Assembly: GCA_013141115.1 (NCBI GenBank) | Contig: JABFRP010000004.1 | Span: forward strand, 333,837-397,836 | Length of the DNA: 64,000 bases | Reading direction: 5' to 3' | From: Ferruginibacter sp. | Lineage (GTDB): Bacteria > Bacteroidota > Bacteroidia > Chitinophagales > Chitinophagaceae | In this document: positions 47,151 to 55,671 of the stretch, in pieces | How the letters are laid out: every line of letters begins with the position of its first letter | How positions within the stretch are numbered: position 1 is the first letter of the stretch | Made by a program: the position numbers and the translations under genes | The notes under the pieces: model-generated | What the model was told of the DNA's origin: nothing | Databases searched by the model: none | What the model saw: only the letters and a program-made list of their open reading frames with translations

Positions 47151-47377
47151 GCATACAACGGGCAGGGCTTGCTGCAGGGCTGGAATTCATTGCTCGTCCA
47201 GCCCGGAACCGCTGCTGATTAAAGATATAAAAGTACAGGTTAACAAACAAAAGCCCAACAGTGTTTGTCCAGCCCAGATGAAGCACAACAGCGATAAAAT
47301 GACCATTGCTCCAAGGTCCAGCCAGCCTTGCAGCAAACCCATCCTATGTTTGCAATTGCTACATTTATATGTTAGGC
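47151..47377 (-). repeat. attC-like element 4
   Basis: Arms GGGCTTGCTGCAGGGCTGG (47165-47183) and CCAGCCTTGCAGCAAACCC (47322-47340) pair well, with AAC at the left end (GCATACAACGGG) and CCTATGTTTGC after the right arm. A 30-bp tail at 47341-47370 is identical to 52040-52069 and is followed by GTTAGGC. It lies 3' of the serine hydrolase gene. Confidence 0.7.
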
Positions 47378-47411
47378 ACAGTGCTTCTTCTCGGTCGTCC
47401 ATAATTGTTTG

Positions 47412-49277
47412 TCAATAACTCCACATTCTTAGTCCTATCCAATCATAGTGAAAATAGAAAACAACTAAGGCTAATAGCCAAGTTGTTGTTACCAATAAAT
47501 ACCACTTTGTTAGTTTATTTGTTATTTGTCTAAACCTTTTAATTGTCATAATGAACCCCGCTATACTCAATACTGCAAACAAAATTGTCCCAATACAGAA
47601 TGTAACTGTGTAAAAATTGACTGTCCCCATTAATGGAACTTTTGTACCAAGATATGCAAGTGAAGCAAAAGCTATAATTAACGACAGTACTCCAAAAGCC
47701 GAAATGCTTCTTTTAAAATATTCTTTCCATGAAAGTTTTTTAAATATTGCTTTGAATAACCAAAATATTGAACTTAGTAAAAGTAATATTCCACAAACTA
47801 AACTCCCTAAAACTAAAATTCTAGAAATAAATATTTTCGTATAAGATGAACTCTCATAATACGCACCCCACTCATACATTACTTTTTTTTCATCATCATT
47901 TGTTGTAAATAAAAATGACGGTAAATTATCACTTGGTCTTTTAAAGATTGTTGATGTTACTGGTAACATTACTTGGTCTGGTCGCTTAAATCCATAAGAG
48001 TATAAACTATCACCTCTCAATTCAATATGGTAGCCGTGAAACAATTCTTCTAAATACTTATCTAAAATTTCAAAACGAGGCGATTTAAGTTGATAATAAC
48101 CTTCATAGCTTTTTAATATTTCATTTTTTACAGAAATCGTAGATGTTGATTTTTCTGGTTGAAATGATTGAGTTAGATATTTTACTAAAATGTCATCATA
48201 GAATCCTGTGTTGGTAGCACAAATAACAAATCCTAATTTCAAATCTCTGTTATAAGCATATCTTGAATTAAAACCAATACTTGCACCATCGTGTCCATAG
48301 AAAGGATATTTATAACTTAAAAATTCAACATTAACTCCTTTCCCATAGCCTGTTTTTAAACCTAATTTTGCAGGTGTAGAGCTTTCTGGAATCTCCATTT
48401 TCTCTATGGTTGAATTAAGACTTGGTAAACTATCAGTTATTCCATTTCGAATCATAAATTGAACAAATTTCGCCATATCTGTTGCACTGGAATAAAGTGC
48501 ACCTGCACCTTTACCATACATTAGTAAATATGGTAGTCTTTCAAACTTTGTTTCTTTCCACTCATAGGGATTTGAATAAACTGGATTCGACTGGGTTGGT
48601 ACTCTAAAATTACTATTAGTCATTCCGATTGGTAACAGAATTTCTTTTGTTAAATAGTCTTCGTATTTAGAACCCGATAATTTCTCTATTAAATATCCTA
48701 AAATATTGTAGCCTATGTTTGAATATGCTTTTCTTTCTCCTGGTTTCCAACGGGAATACATAGAGTTTTTGCATTTTTCGATTGCTTGTAATTCGGTAAG
48801 ATTATTTTCATTATTCCAAAAAGTATTAAATCTTAAATCATCAAAACCTGATGTGTGTTCTAAAAGGTGAACTATTTTGACTGGGTTTGTATTCTCCCAT
48901 TTGTTAGTAAAATTTATTTCAGGTGCAATTTTAGAAAGGTTGTCATAGAGTGAAAGCTTGCCTTTATTTACTAATTTCATTATGGCTAATGCCGTAAATG
49001 TTTTAGTAATTGAAGCCATTGGAAAAAGTGTCTGACTGGTGGCTTTTTGTTTTGTGTCAATATTTGCCATTCCAAAACCATTTGAAAGAAGAACTGTGTC
49101 TTTGGTAACAACTGCCAACATTAAAGAGCTTTGATGCTCATTAGCCAAAATTTTATTTATAGTGTCCTGTAATTGGATAATTGTTTCTATATGAAATTCT
49201 TTTGTTGTCTGTGCAAAGAGTTTGAAAAGGCATAAACCAAAAAATGAGAACATTAAAATCAGTCTTTTTTTAGTCAT
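47412..49277 (-). CDS. Serine hydrolase, beta-lactamase class C / PBP4* type, with membrane tail
   Basis: A 621-residue protein with a signal peptide (LMFSFFGLCLFKLFAQ). The beta-lactamase domain has the nucleophile in FPMASITKTF (SxxK), the YxN-like KAYSNIGYNILGYLIEKLSG, and YGHDGASIGFNSRY as the third motif. After about residue 480 three or four membrane helices follow (ILVLGSLVCGILLLLSSIFW, FGVLSLIIAFASLAYLG, YTVTFCIGTILFAVLSIAGF). Such proteins are usually esterases or peptidases rather than resistance enzymes. It follows the lipoprotein gene at 49323 by 45 bp, and its 3' end is followed by an attC-like element. Confidence 0.87.
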   Translation of the reverse strand: MTKKRLILMFSFFGLCLFKLFAQTTKEFHIETIIQLQDTINKILANEHQSSLMLAVVTKDTVLLSNGFGMANIDTKQKATSQTLFPMASITKTFTALAIMKLVNKGKLSLYDNLSKIAPEINFTNKWENTNPVKIVHLLEHTSGFDDLRFNTFWNNENNLTELQAIEKCKNSMYSRWKPGERKAYSNIGYNILGYLIEKLSGSKYEDYLTKEILLPIGMTNSNFRVPTQSNPVYSNPYEWKETKFERLPYLLMYGKGAGALYSSATDMAKFVQFMIRNGITDSLPSLNSTIEKMEIPESSTPAKLGLKTGYGKGVNVEFLSYKYPFYGHDGASIGFNSRYAYNRDLKLGFVICATNTGFYDDILVKYLTQSFQPEKSTSTISVKNEILKSYEGYYQLKSPRFEILDKYLEELFHGYHIELRGDSLYSYGFKRPDQVMLPVTSTIFKRPSDNLPSFLFTTNDDEKKVMYEWGAYYESSSYTKIFISRILVLGSLVCGILLLLSSIFWLFKAIFKKLSWKEYFKRSISAFGVLSLIIAFASLAYLGTKVPLMGTVNFYTVTFCIGTILFAVLSIAGFIMTIKRFRQITNKLTKWYLLVTTTWLLALVVFYFHYDWIGLRMWSY

Positions 49278-49322
49278 AATATTTTGTCGGTTGGTTTGTC
49301 TTGCCTGAATTAGCAGGGTGTG

Positions 49323-49607
49323 TCAAATATGTTGTGTTGTTGTTCTATAAAACTTCTGTTTGGAAAAAGAAGTTGCATCATATTCTTGAATCGAATTAAA
49401 TGATTTTTGTTGTGTAAGCTTTTTTACTGAGTTGCTATCGCAACTACAACTGTCTTCCAGATTTGGTGTTGAAATCAAGATTCTCAAAGTAGAATCTTTT
49501 CCAATGCTGTCTTTCTGTATAAAATTTGTTTTGTCTTTTGTGTTGCTTTCCGAACAAGAAACAATTAAAACAAGAAAAAGAAGATGATATGGAATTCTAG
49601 GCTTCAT
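49323..49607 (-). CDS. Small hypothetical lipoprotein
   Basis: About 94 residues from the Met at 49607 (MKPRIPYHLLFLVLIVSCSE), a clear lipoprotein signal. The longer frame continues into a repeat element and is rejected. The mature part is Ser/Thr/Lys-rich with two cysteines (CSCDSN). Not recognised. Confidence 0.6.
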   Translation of the reverse strand: MKPRIPYHLLFLVLIVSCSESNTKDKTNFIQKDSIGKDSTLRILISTPNLEDSCSCDSNSVKKLTQQKSFNSIQEYDATSFSKQKFYRTTTQHI

Positions 49608-49613
49608 AAAAAT

Positions 49614-49809
49614 AACAGCCAATGGGCAGGGCTTAGCGAAGGCGGGGCATTGTTGCTGTGTCCGCCCGAACAAATGCCCAATAAAGTTGTGATGATAAAT
49701 TTAGTTGAAAAAGGTTAGTAGCAATTCGTCCACCCGAACCAATGTACAATAATGAGTTGCTGCCCAAGTTCCAATGTCAAGCCCCGCTTTAGCTAAACCC
49801 CATGTTAGC
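49614..49809 (-). repeat. attC-like element 5
   Basis: Arms GGGCTTAGCGAAGGCGGGGC (49629-49648) and GCCCCGCTTTAGCTAAACCC (49781-49800); AAC at 49614-49616 and GTTAGCGGC at 49804. The loop is about 130 bp. It lies 3' of the nucleotidyltransferase gene. Confidence 0.75.
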
Positions 49810-49827
49810 GGCAGACGAATAGGGAGT

Positions 49828-50325
49828 TTATTTTGAATTTCTTTTCTTTAGTTCCTTAATGTCCTCTATGTCTTTTGGACGGCTTTTAGCCGATTTGTCT
49901 GCAATTAAGTCGTCAAGCGACAGAAAGGAAATTTCAATATCTTGGAGTGTTACACAGTCTCGGTTGGCAAATGATTTTCTGAAACTATTTAACCCTTTTA
50001 AGTACGGTAAAAAATCGATTGTAAAATTTTCTAATTCAAATCTAAAGAAAGAGTTTTTGGGATCTGGGGTTGTTTCCTCTTTAAATTTTTCTACATCTTG
50101 ACCTAGCTCCTTCAAAGCGTTAAGTAAATTGAAATAGTTTCCGTATGTGGGATTATACCAGAAGTCTAAGTCAAATTTATCTGAAGCAAGGCCCTTGCTA
50201 TCTACTGACCATCGAAAATATCCATGATATGCAACTGCTGTTCCTCCAACCACCATATAAAGGACAGAGTTGCTATTTAAAATCCTGCAAACATTAAGAA
50301 TTTTATCTGCTATTTCTGTGCGCAC
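49828..50325 (-). CDS. Nucleotidyltransferase-fold protein, possible toxin
   Basis: A 165-residue protein. YMVVGGTAVAYHGYFRWSVD and DKFDLDFWYNP give the GG ... D-x-D pattern of minimal nucleotidyltransferases, and FTIDFLPYLKGL offers the third acid. Proteins of this kind occur as AbiEii-like or MNT components of toxin-antitoxin pairs. It overlaps by 23 bp the 3' end of a small basic protein gene, which could be its partner. Toxin function is inference. Confidence 0.7.
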   Translation of the reverse strand: MRTEIADKILNVCRILNSNSVLYMVVGGTAVAYHGYFRWSVDSKGLASDKFDLDFWYNPTYGNYFNLLNALKELGQDVEKFKEETTPDPKNSFFRFELENFTIDFLPYLKGLNSFRKSFANRDCVTLQDIEISFLSLDDLIADKSAKSRPKDIEDIKELKKRNSK

Positions 50326-50497
50326 TTTGTTTTGAAGTTGAATTTATTGCAGGTTTACGTGAAGTTTGTAATTTTTGAAAAAAGGAATTTAACTCTTCAA
50401 ATATTATCGGAAATTCAATAGAAGCTGGAGACTGTTTACTTTTTGTAACAGCCTTGAGACTATGAAAAGACTTGTATTTTTTTAATGTTGTGTGCAT
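50303..50497 (-). CDS. Small basic protein upstream of the nucleotidyltransferase
   Basis: 64 residues, rich in Lys and Ser (KKYKSFHSLKAVTKSKQ), with no recognised domain. The overlap with the next gene suggests translational coupling. It could be an antitoxin-like partner or a chance frame. Confidence 0.4.
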   Translation of the reverse strand: MHTTLKKYKSFHSLKAVTKSKQSPASIEFPIIFEELNSFFQKLQTSRKPAINSTSKQSAHRNSR

Positions 50498-50570
50498 AAA
50501 GCAAAAATGGTACTGCTAATATACAGAATTTATCGCATTTCCTTTTGGAACTGAATGTTGCTTGGCGTTT

Positions 50571-50619
50571 TGCATATAACGAACAGGGCTTTATGCAGGT
50601 TGGGAATTAGCATTCCGTC
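50571..50619 (-). repeat. attC-like element 6, left part
   Basis: GCATATAACGAACAGGGCTT with the arm GGGCTTTATGCAGGTTGGG (50586-50604), similar to the left part of element 4. The right arm is missing here. A related right half occurs at 52004-52069, after the IS110 element. Confidence 0.5.
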
Positions 50620-50729
50620 CTTTAGCTTTGTTTTATTAATAATTAAAAATACTATTACTATTATTAGTTTTCTTTTTTTGGTTCTTTTTTTCTTTTACAA
50701 TTCACATTACATTGTGAATAAACCTAACC

Positions 50730-50890
50730 ACCGGCAGCGGCACCTTTCAATTTTCGTCAGGGTTAACTACCCATGGGCAGATAAAATCCGCTGCCGTTTT
50801 TTCCCTTAGTGGCCATATAACAATTAGGGTTAACTACCCATTATTAAGGACTTGGACCGATGGGGCAAAATGGTTAAGTTATGTACAAAT
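50730..50890 (+). ncRNA. Candidate bridge RNA region of IS110 element 1
   Basis: Arms CGGCAGCGG (50732-50740) and CCGCTGCCG (50788-50796) form a 9-bp stem followed by six T. GGGTTAACTACCCAT occurs twice (50760-50774, inside the loop, and 50827-50841). Non-coding ends of IS110 elements encode a bridge RNA that binds target and donor DNA. The structure fits, but the RNA ends are unknown. Confidence 0.4.
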
Positions 50891-50894
50891 TTAA

Positions 50895-51929
50895 ATGATA
50901 AAAATTATGCAAACCATCAACAAATTTTATTTAGGGCTTGATATGTCAAAGCCTTATTTTGATGCCAGCTTACTTGCAGTAATTAACCATCAAAAACAAA
51001 GTATGGAATCGGCTCGTTTTACTAATGATCCCGCTGGTATTAAGTTGTTTAATAAGTGGCTTAAACAGTATAAGGTAAGCTTTGATGAGCATAGTATTGT
51101 GGTGCTTGAAAATACAGGCATTTATCACCGGTTGATATGGAGTTATTGTGCAAAAAATAATTTACCCATCCATATCGGTAATGCGGCTCATATTAAATGG
51201 AGCTTTGGTATAGCAAGAGGTAAAAGTGATAAGATAGACAGCCAACGGCTTTGTCAATATGCTTTTAAGCATTATGATGAGCTGAAAGCTACGCCAGCAC
51301 TTAATCCTGCATTACTTCAGCTAAAAGATTTAATGAGTTCCAGAAGTAAATTATTGTCACAACTCAATAGCAACAAAACCTATTTAAAAGAGTTGAAAGC
51401 AGTAAATGATAAGCAAGTACAAAGCACGCTGGAAAAAGCCTATCAGATGGCGATAGCGGGGCTTGCAAAATCAATAAAGGATATTGAGGCACTCATTAAA
51501 AATATTATAACAGCCAATGAAGCCTTCCATCATAATTATCAGTTACTGCAAACAGTGCCAGGCATAGGGCATTTAACTGCCGTTTACCTCATTTGCTGTA
51601 CTAATAATTTTGCAGGTAAAATTAGTGGAAAGCAACTGGCCTGCTATGCTGGTGTAGTACCGTTTGAACACAGCAGCGGCATTAGTGTAAGGGGTAGAAC
51701 CAGAGTGCATAAAATGGCGAATAAAGATTTAAAAAAATTACTGCACTTAAGTGCACTGAGCGCCATCAAATACTATCCTGAGTTTACACATTACTATCAA
51801 AGAAAAAAGGCAGAAGGTAAACACAGTATGAGTGTACTAAATGCCATTAGAAATAAGATTGTATTAAGAGTGATAGCTGTTGTTAATAACAAGAAAGCCT
51901 ATGTGAATAACCAGAACGAAGCAGCTTGA
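50895..51929 (+). CDS. IS110-family transposase (recombinase)
   Basis: A 344-residue DEDD recombinase. The RuvC-like domain shows YLGLDMSK (Asp), VVLENTG (Glu) and GKSDKIDSQRL (two Asp). The C-terminal Tnp_20 domain has LLQTVPGIGHLTAVYL and ACYAGVVPFEHSSGISVRGR with the catalytic Ser. All key residues are present in one frame, so it may be active. The start is at 50895 or at the Met at 50907. Confidence 0.92.
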   Translation: MIKIMQTINKFYLGLDMSKPYFDASLLAVINHQKQSMESARFTNDPAGIKLFNKWLKQYKVSFDEHSIVVLENTGIYHRLIWSYCAKNNLPIHIGNAAHIKWSFGIARGKSDKIDSQRLCQYAFKHYDELKATPALNPALLQLKDLMSSRSKLLSQLNSNKTYLKELKAVNDKQVQSTLEKAYQMAIAGLAKSIKDIEALIKNIITANEAFHHNYQLLQTVPGIGHLTAVYLICCTNNFAGKISGKQLACYAGVVPFEHSSGISVRGRTRVHKMANKDLKKLLHLSALSAIKYYPEFTHYYQRKKAEGKHSMSVLNAIRNKIVLRVIAVVNNKKAYVNNQNEAA

Positions 51930-52003
51930 AAATTGCAAAAAATAAATTTGTTTTATCCATAACAATCTGCCCGAACTGAAGCTGAATAGAATTACAAATG
52001 CTC

Positions 52004-52069
52004 ATTGTTACTACGTCAGCCCCACTTTTGCCAAACCCAATCCTATGTTTGCAATTGCTACATTTATAT
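52004..52069 (-). repeat. attC-like element 6, right part
   Basis: The arm CCCACTTTTGCCAAACCC (52021-52038) matches the right arms of other elements. The next 30 bp (52040-52069) are identical to 47341-47370. Its left partner is separated by the IS110 element at 50.6-51.96 kb. Confidence 0.55.
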
Positions 52070-52099
52070 ATGTTATAAAGAATACAAATTTAGAAAGAA

Positions 52100-53300
52100 C
52101 AGAGGCAGTTAAAGATAGTCAAACCCAAAAAGCCTTGAGCTTGTTCAACACGGTTATCACTGCCCCTTTCTTACTTTATGCTGTACAGTTCGATAAGCCT
52201 TTTAAGAGCTTGTGTTAGGATGTTAGCAAGTGTAAGATTGTTCTTCCTTTTTTTGTTTTTTCAAACTAAAGTTAAAAATATTATTTTATTAAAAACAACA
52301 AATTATGCCAGCAACATTTTTGTATTGTGGTATAGATATTAGCGGAACCACAATTGACATTTGCATTCAAACAAGTAACCAAACTTTTGAACATCATCAG
52401 TTGCCCAACACAGCAGCAGGTTTTAAGGCATTACTAAAACTTTGCCCAGGCGATTACTGGTTTGTAATGGAAGGCACGGGTGCTTTTCATTTACCCTTAT
52501 GTTTTTATCTGCATCAAAAACAAAGTAAGTACAGCGTAGTAAATGCATTGCAGATAAAGCGTTACATACAAATGCATTTAGAGCGTAGCAAAACCGATAA
52601 AATAGATGCGAAGCATATTTGCATGTATGGAATAGAGCGGCATCCTGCACAATATGAAATGCCCTGTGAGCAATACTTTGAGTGTAAAACCTTAAACAAT
52701 GCGATAGAAACCTTAACGCAGGAGATTACCAGCTTCAGCAATAAAATATATGCGTTGCAACAATTAAAAGTAGACAATACTGTAGTACAAAAACGTATAG
52801 TAGTATTGTAAAAACTTACGTTTAGAGTTAAAGAAATTAGAACAGGCATTAGCTCAAAAATTACACGCCTGGCAGCCAGATCTGGTAGAACAGGTAAGCA
52901 GTGTAAAAGGTATAGGCAAACGAGCCACAGCCATATTAATAGTTTTTACGCAAGGCTTTAAGCATACCCACACGTATCAGCAATTAATAAGTTATGCAGG
53001 TCTAAGCCCCAAAGAATTTACCAGTGGCAAAAGCATAAGAGGCAAAGTTCGAATAAGCAAAATAGGCGGCAAGCAACTGCGGCATACCTTGTACATGTGT
53101 GCCTTAAATGCCAAGGCCACCAATGCCGGCTGTAAAGAACTATACGATCGTTTAGTAGGCAAAGGCAAAAACAAAAAGCTGGCAATAATAGCGGTGTGTA
53201 ACAAATTATTAAAGCAGGTTTTTGGGGTAGTACAATCAGGGATTTTATACCAAGATAATTTTTGCAAAAAAACTGCTTGATTTATTTGGTTTTTTACACA
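52100..53300 (+). mobile_element. IS110-family insertion sequence 2, degraded
   Basis: Approximate span. A non-coding left part (about 52118-52250) carries a repeated AAGCCTT ... GAGCTTG pattern (52122-52136 and 52195-52212) and might encode a bridge RNA. The transposase gene follows. A GTT core (GTGTTGTATGTAG) at 53307 lies just right of it, before the 3' end of the next cassette gene, as in other elements. Confidence 0.6.
52305..53280 (+). pseudogene. IS110-family transposase, frameshifted
   Basis: The first frame (52305-52811) has LYCGIDISGTTIDI (Asp), FVMEGTG (Glu) and RSKTDKIDAKHI (two Asp). It stops at TAA in ATTGTAAAAACTT. A shift at this A5 run continues with LRLELKKLEQALAQKLHAW, VSSVKGIGKRATAIL and SYAGLSPKEFTSGKSIRGK (Ser) to 53280. 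Joined, it would be a full-length enzyme of about 325 residues. It is distant from the transposase of element 1. Confidence 0.85.
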
Positions 53301-53320
53301 GTTCGTGTTGTATGTAGTGT

Positions 53321-54049
53321 TTACTCTTTCCTTTGAATAATGCCACTATCCTCTGCTATACCTGTCATAATAAAAAAGGTCTTTTCATCTTTATCATGGT
53401 CATACTTTTCACCGTATACTGATTTTAAAAATTGAATAAGCCAAAACACAAAATAAATAGAAACGTAAGCATGTCGGTCGTAACAACCTAAGGCGTCTAC
53501 ATTGAAAGCTGGATGAAGGCTTGGACCTACTCTTCCATCGTCATGAGAATTAACTGTCAAAAGTTCACCAACACTCGGTGTACCAAAATGTGCTATTTCG
53601 GATAACGTTGGATATAGTTGTTTTCCACCTTCTTTAAAGATATTAATAACATTTGGCGTCTTTTTTAGCAGCTTAAGAAGAGGTTTGTCATCTATTTCGT
53701 GAAGTCTTGTTACACTTTCAAAGTTCTTTCTAATAAGTGTAAAGGCTTCAATTAAGTCACCATACATTATCATGTCGTTTATGATAAAATGCGTTCGAAC
53801 AAAAGAAATAGCAAGACTGATTTGCCATGAAATCTTTTCGGTAGGGGTGTCAATTTTATTTGCAAGTTGTTGAATTGTTCTTGCAATTAAACCGTCTAAT
53901 GTTATTCTGAAAGTATTATGTGCATCAGGCTCTGACTTTCTATACTTTTCTTTCGTTTCTTCTCTTGCAATAGTTGCGTCTGCCTGAAAGTCACAAGCAT
54001 GCCGCATAAGGTCTTCTACATTAGCTTTATGGTCGAATTCGTGGGTCAT
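53321..54049 (-). CDS. Hypothetical cytosolic protein, 242 residues
   Basis: Not recognised. All-helical appearance, no signal peptide: DLMRHACDFQADATIAREET, TIQQLANKIDTPTEKISWQI, LIEAFTLIRKNFESVTRLHE, and ISYF-like YVSIYFVFWLIQFLKSVYG. It resembles large HEPN- or abortive-infection-like helical proteins only in general form; I saw no RxxxxH motif. It is a single-gene unit between repeats. Confidence 0.6.
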   Translation of the reverse strand: MTHEFDHKANVEDLMRHACDFQADATIAREETKEKYRKSEPDAHNTFRITLDGLIARTIQQLANKIDTPTEKISWQISLAISFVRTHFIINDMIMYGDLIEAFTLIRKNFESVTRLHEIDDKPLLKLLKKTPNVINIFKEGGKQLYPTLSEIAHFGTPSVGELLTVNSHDDGRVGPSLHPAFNVDALGCYDRHAYVSIYFVFWLIQFLKSVYGEKYDHDKDEKTFFIMTGIAEDSGIIQRKE

Positions 54050-54062
54050 AACATTACATACA

Positions 54063-54353
54063 ACGTCGGCGGCTTGGCGAAGTGGCGGTATTTGAAAATC
54101 GTCAGCCCGTAACCGCAGTTAAATTTATAATTAAAAGTTGATTGTTTATTTTATTGTTTGTTTTTATTGGTCTGCCGGAACTGAAGCCCCACAGCGAACA
54201 AAAAGTTGAGCTTATATTTTGTTGCCGCCATTTTGCCAAACCGAATGTAAGCTGCGATTGCCTTATGTGATGCAAATTAAAAAGTCGCAAAAATGTTGAA
54301 TAAAGAACTACAGCTACAATGTGTTGTAAAAAGAAATATGGCAATTGCAGCTT
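54063..54353 (-). repeat. attC-like element 7a with a non-coding unit (first tandem copy)
   Basis: Arms GGCTTGGCGAAGTGGCGG (54071-54088) and CCGCCATTTTGCCAAACC (54225-54242), with ATACAACG just before the left arm and ATGTAAGCTGCG after the right. About 95 bp without a gene follow. The whole unit is repeated at 54354-54643 with two visible differences. Confidence 0.75.
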
Positions 54354-54643
54354 ACGTCGGCGGCTTGGCGAAGTGGCGGTATTTGAAAATCGTCAGCCCG
54401 TAACCGCAGTTAAATTTATAATTAAAAGTTGATTGTTTATTTTATTGTTTGTTTTTATTGGTCTGCCGGAACTGAAGCCCCACAGCGAACAAAAAGTTGA
54501 GCTTATATTTTGTTGCCGCCATTTTGCCAAACCGAATGTAAGCTGCGATTGCCTTATGTGATGCAAATTAATAAGTCGCAAAAATGTTGAATAAAGAACT
54601 ACAGCTACAATGTGTTGTAAAAGAAATATGGCAATTGCAGCTT
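54354..54643 (-). repeat. attC-like element 7b (second tandem copy)
   Basis: Almost exact copy of 54063-54353, 290 bp. It differs by AAAAAG to AATAAG and by one A fewer in the AAAAAGAAAT run. Apparent reading frames in both copies are artefacts of the repeat. Confidence 0.85.
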
Positions 54644-54834
54644 ACGTCGGCGGCTTTGGGCTGGTGTGGTATTTTCCAACTGTCCGCCGGGACCGCAGCT
54701 GATGTTTTTGTTTAGATGAAGTTAAGAACTAAAGCCCAAAATTGAACGTCCTGCCAGGACTGAAGACCGGCGATGCAGTTAGCTGAAATTAGCTTGTCCA
54801 GCCACACTTGCCCAAAACCGTTTGTTGTACGTAG
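54644..54834 (-). repeat. attC-like element 8
   Basis: Arms GGCTTTGGGCTGGTGTGG (54652-54669) and CCACACTTGCCCAAAACC (54802-54819), then GTTTGTTGTACGTAG. It shares the left flank CAGCTTACGTCGGCGGC with element 7 but has a different interior. It lies 3' of the gene at 54851. Confidence 0.75.
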
Positions 54835-54850
54835 TTAATTTTGAAGGCTC

Positions 54851-55177
54851 TTAGTTTTCATTATTAATTTTAGGCGAGTTGGCGTCTAAATAATTGTAAC
54901 CAATCCTTTTAATTGCACCCTTAACTTCATTTTCATCGCTTATTTTGTAAACTATAATTACATATTCATCTGAGTCTGTGTCTATAAAACCAAGTTTGAA
55001 ATTTTGAGTCTGAATTGATTTGTCAAAGTCTTTAAAAACGTCTTTTTGTCGAGACAGAGGCATTTTCGCCATATTTCTTAGGATTTGTAAATCAATTTTT
55101 ACCCCAAAGTTATCTTTTAAAGAAGAGTTAATTCTCCAAACTAAATCTGTGATTTCTTGTTTCCAATCCAATGCCAT
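54851..55177 (-). CDS. Hypothetical protein, 108 residues
   Basis: A small soluble protein (DWKQEITDLVWRINSSLKDN, NFKLGFIDTDSDEYVIIVYK) not recognised. It could be an immunity-type or other small cassette protein. It follows a lipoprotein gene by 16 bp. Confidence 0.6.
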   Translation of the reverse strand: MALDWKQEITDLVWRINSSLKDNFGVKIDLQILRNMAKMPLSRQKDVFKDFDKSIQTQNFKLGFIDTDSDEYVIIVYKISDENEVKGAIKRIGYNYLDANSPKINNEN

Positions 55178-55193
55178 TATAAAGTGAATTCCA

Positions 55194-55502
55194 TTATTGT
55201 CTAAATAATCTTTTTACATAGTTTAATGTAGTATAAAAGTTCTCGTCCCCGTTAAAATCTTGTAAAGTATCAATAAAATTTAAAACGTCTTTCTTTTTGG
55301 AATCTCCGAGGCATAGATTAATTAAGTCATTATACCCTCTTTTCTGCGTTTCAAGATCAGTCATAGCTTTTGTTTTATTAGTATTGCTAGTATCCTCGAT
55401 TATTATAGTATTCGTAGATGGTTCTTTTTTTGTTGGATTACTACAAGAAATAAATAATGAGATTATGATACAATTACTTAATAAGAAAAAAATTAGCTTC
55501 AT
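55194..55502 (-). CDS. Hypothetical lipoprotein, 102 residues
   Basis: A lipoprotein signal is clear (FFLLSNCIIISLFISCSN, Cys 20). The rest (YNDLINLCLGDSKKKDVLNF, FYTTLNYVKRLFRQ) is helical and unrecognised. It is the first gene of a two-gene unit between elements 8 and 9. Confidence 0.65.
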   Translation of the reverse strand: MKLIFFLLSNCIIISLFISCSNPTKKEPSTNTIIIEDTSNTNKTKAMTDLETQKRGYNDLINLCLGDSKKKDVLNFIDTLQDFNGDENFYTTLNYVKRLFRQ

Positions 55503-55526
55503 TCATTAGAGTGTTTCATTTAATTA

Positions 55527-55660
55527 CGTACAACGGTTTCGGGCTTGGCGAAGGTGGCGATTTTCACCACAAATGTTGATGCGGAGAACCAAACTTTGAT
55601 TAACCACAAATGTGTCTGCGGAGCACTGAACCGCCACTTTTGCCAAACCCGTGTTAGCGG
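55527..55660 (-). repeat. attC-like element 9
   Basis: Arms GGGCTTGGCGAAGGTGGCG (55541-55559) and CGCCACTTTTGCCAAACCC (55632-55650); left core ACGTACAACGG, right core GTTAGCGGTTCGTTGTT at 55653. Loop about 72 bp, similar in sequence to element 12. Confidence 0.8.
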
Positions 55661-55671
55661 TTCGTTGTTTT

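Larger units (their letters stand above)
50620..51960 (+). mobile_element. IS110-family insertion sequence 1
   Basis: Approximate span, since IS110 elements lack clear terminal inverted repeats. It contains a structured non-coding left end (50700-50890) and an intact transposase gene. It lies between a left half and a right half of attC-like repeats. It reads on the plus strand, against the surrounding genes. Confidence 0.7.

Noticed and set aside
47412..49277. Antibiotic-resistance beta-lactamase
   Set aside because: It has the serine hydrolase motifs but a long multi-helix tail and an HDG third motif, more like PBP4*-type esterases or peptidases; resistance cannot be claimed.
54102..54581. 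Two similar short minus-strand frames (about 60-80 codons) sharing the same C-terminal sequence
   Set aside because: They are translations of the tandemly repeated attC-like element 7a/7b and have no start context or domain of their own.
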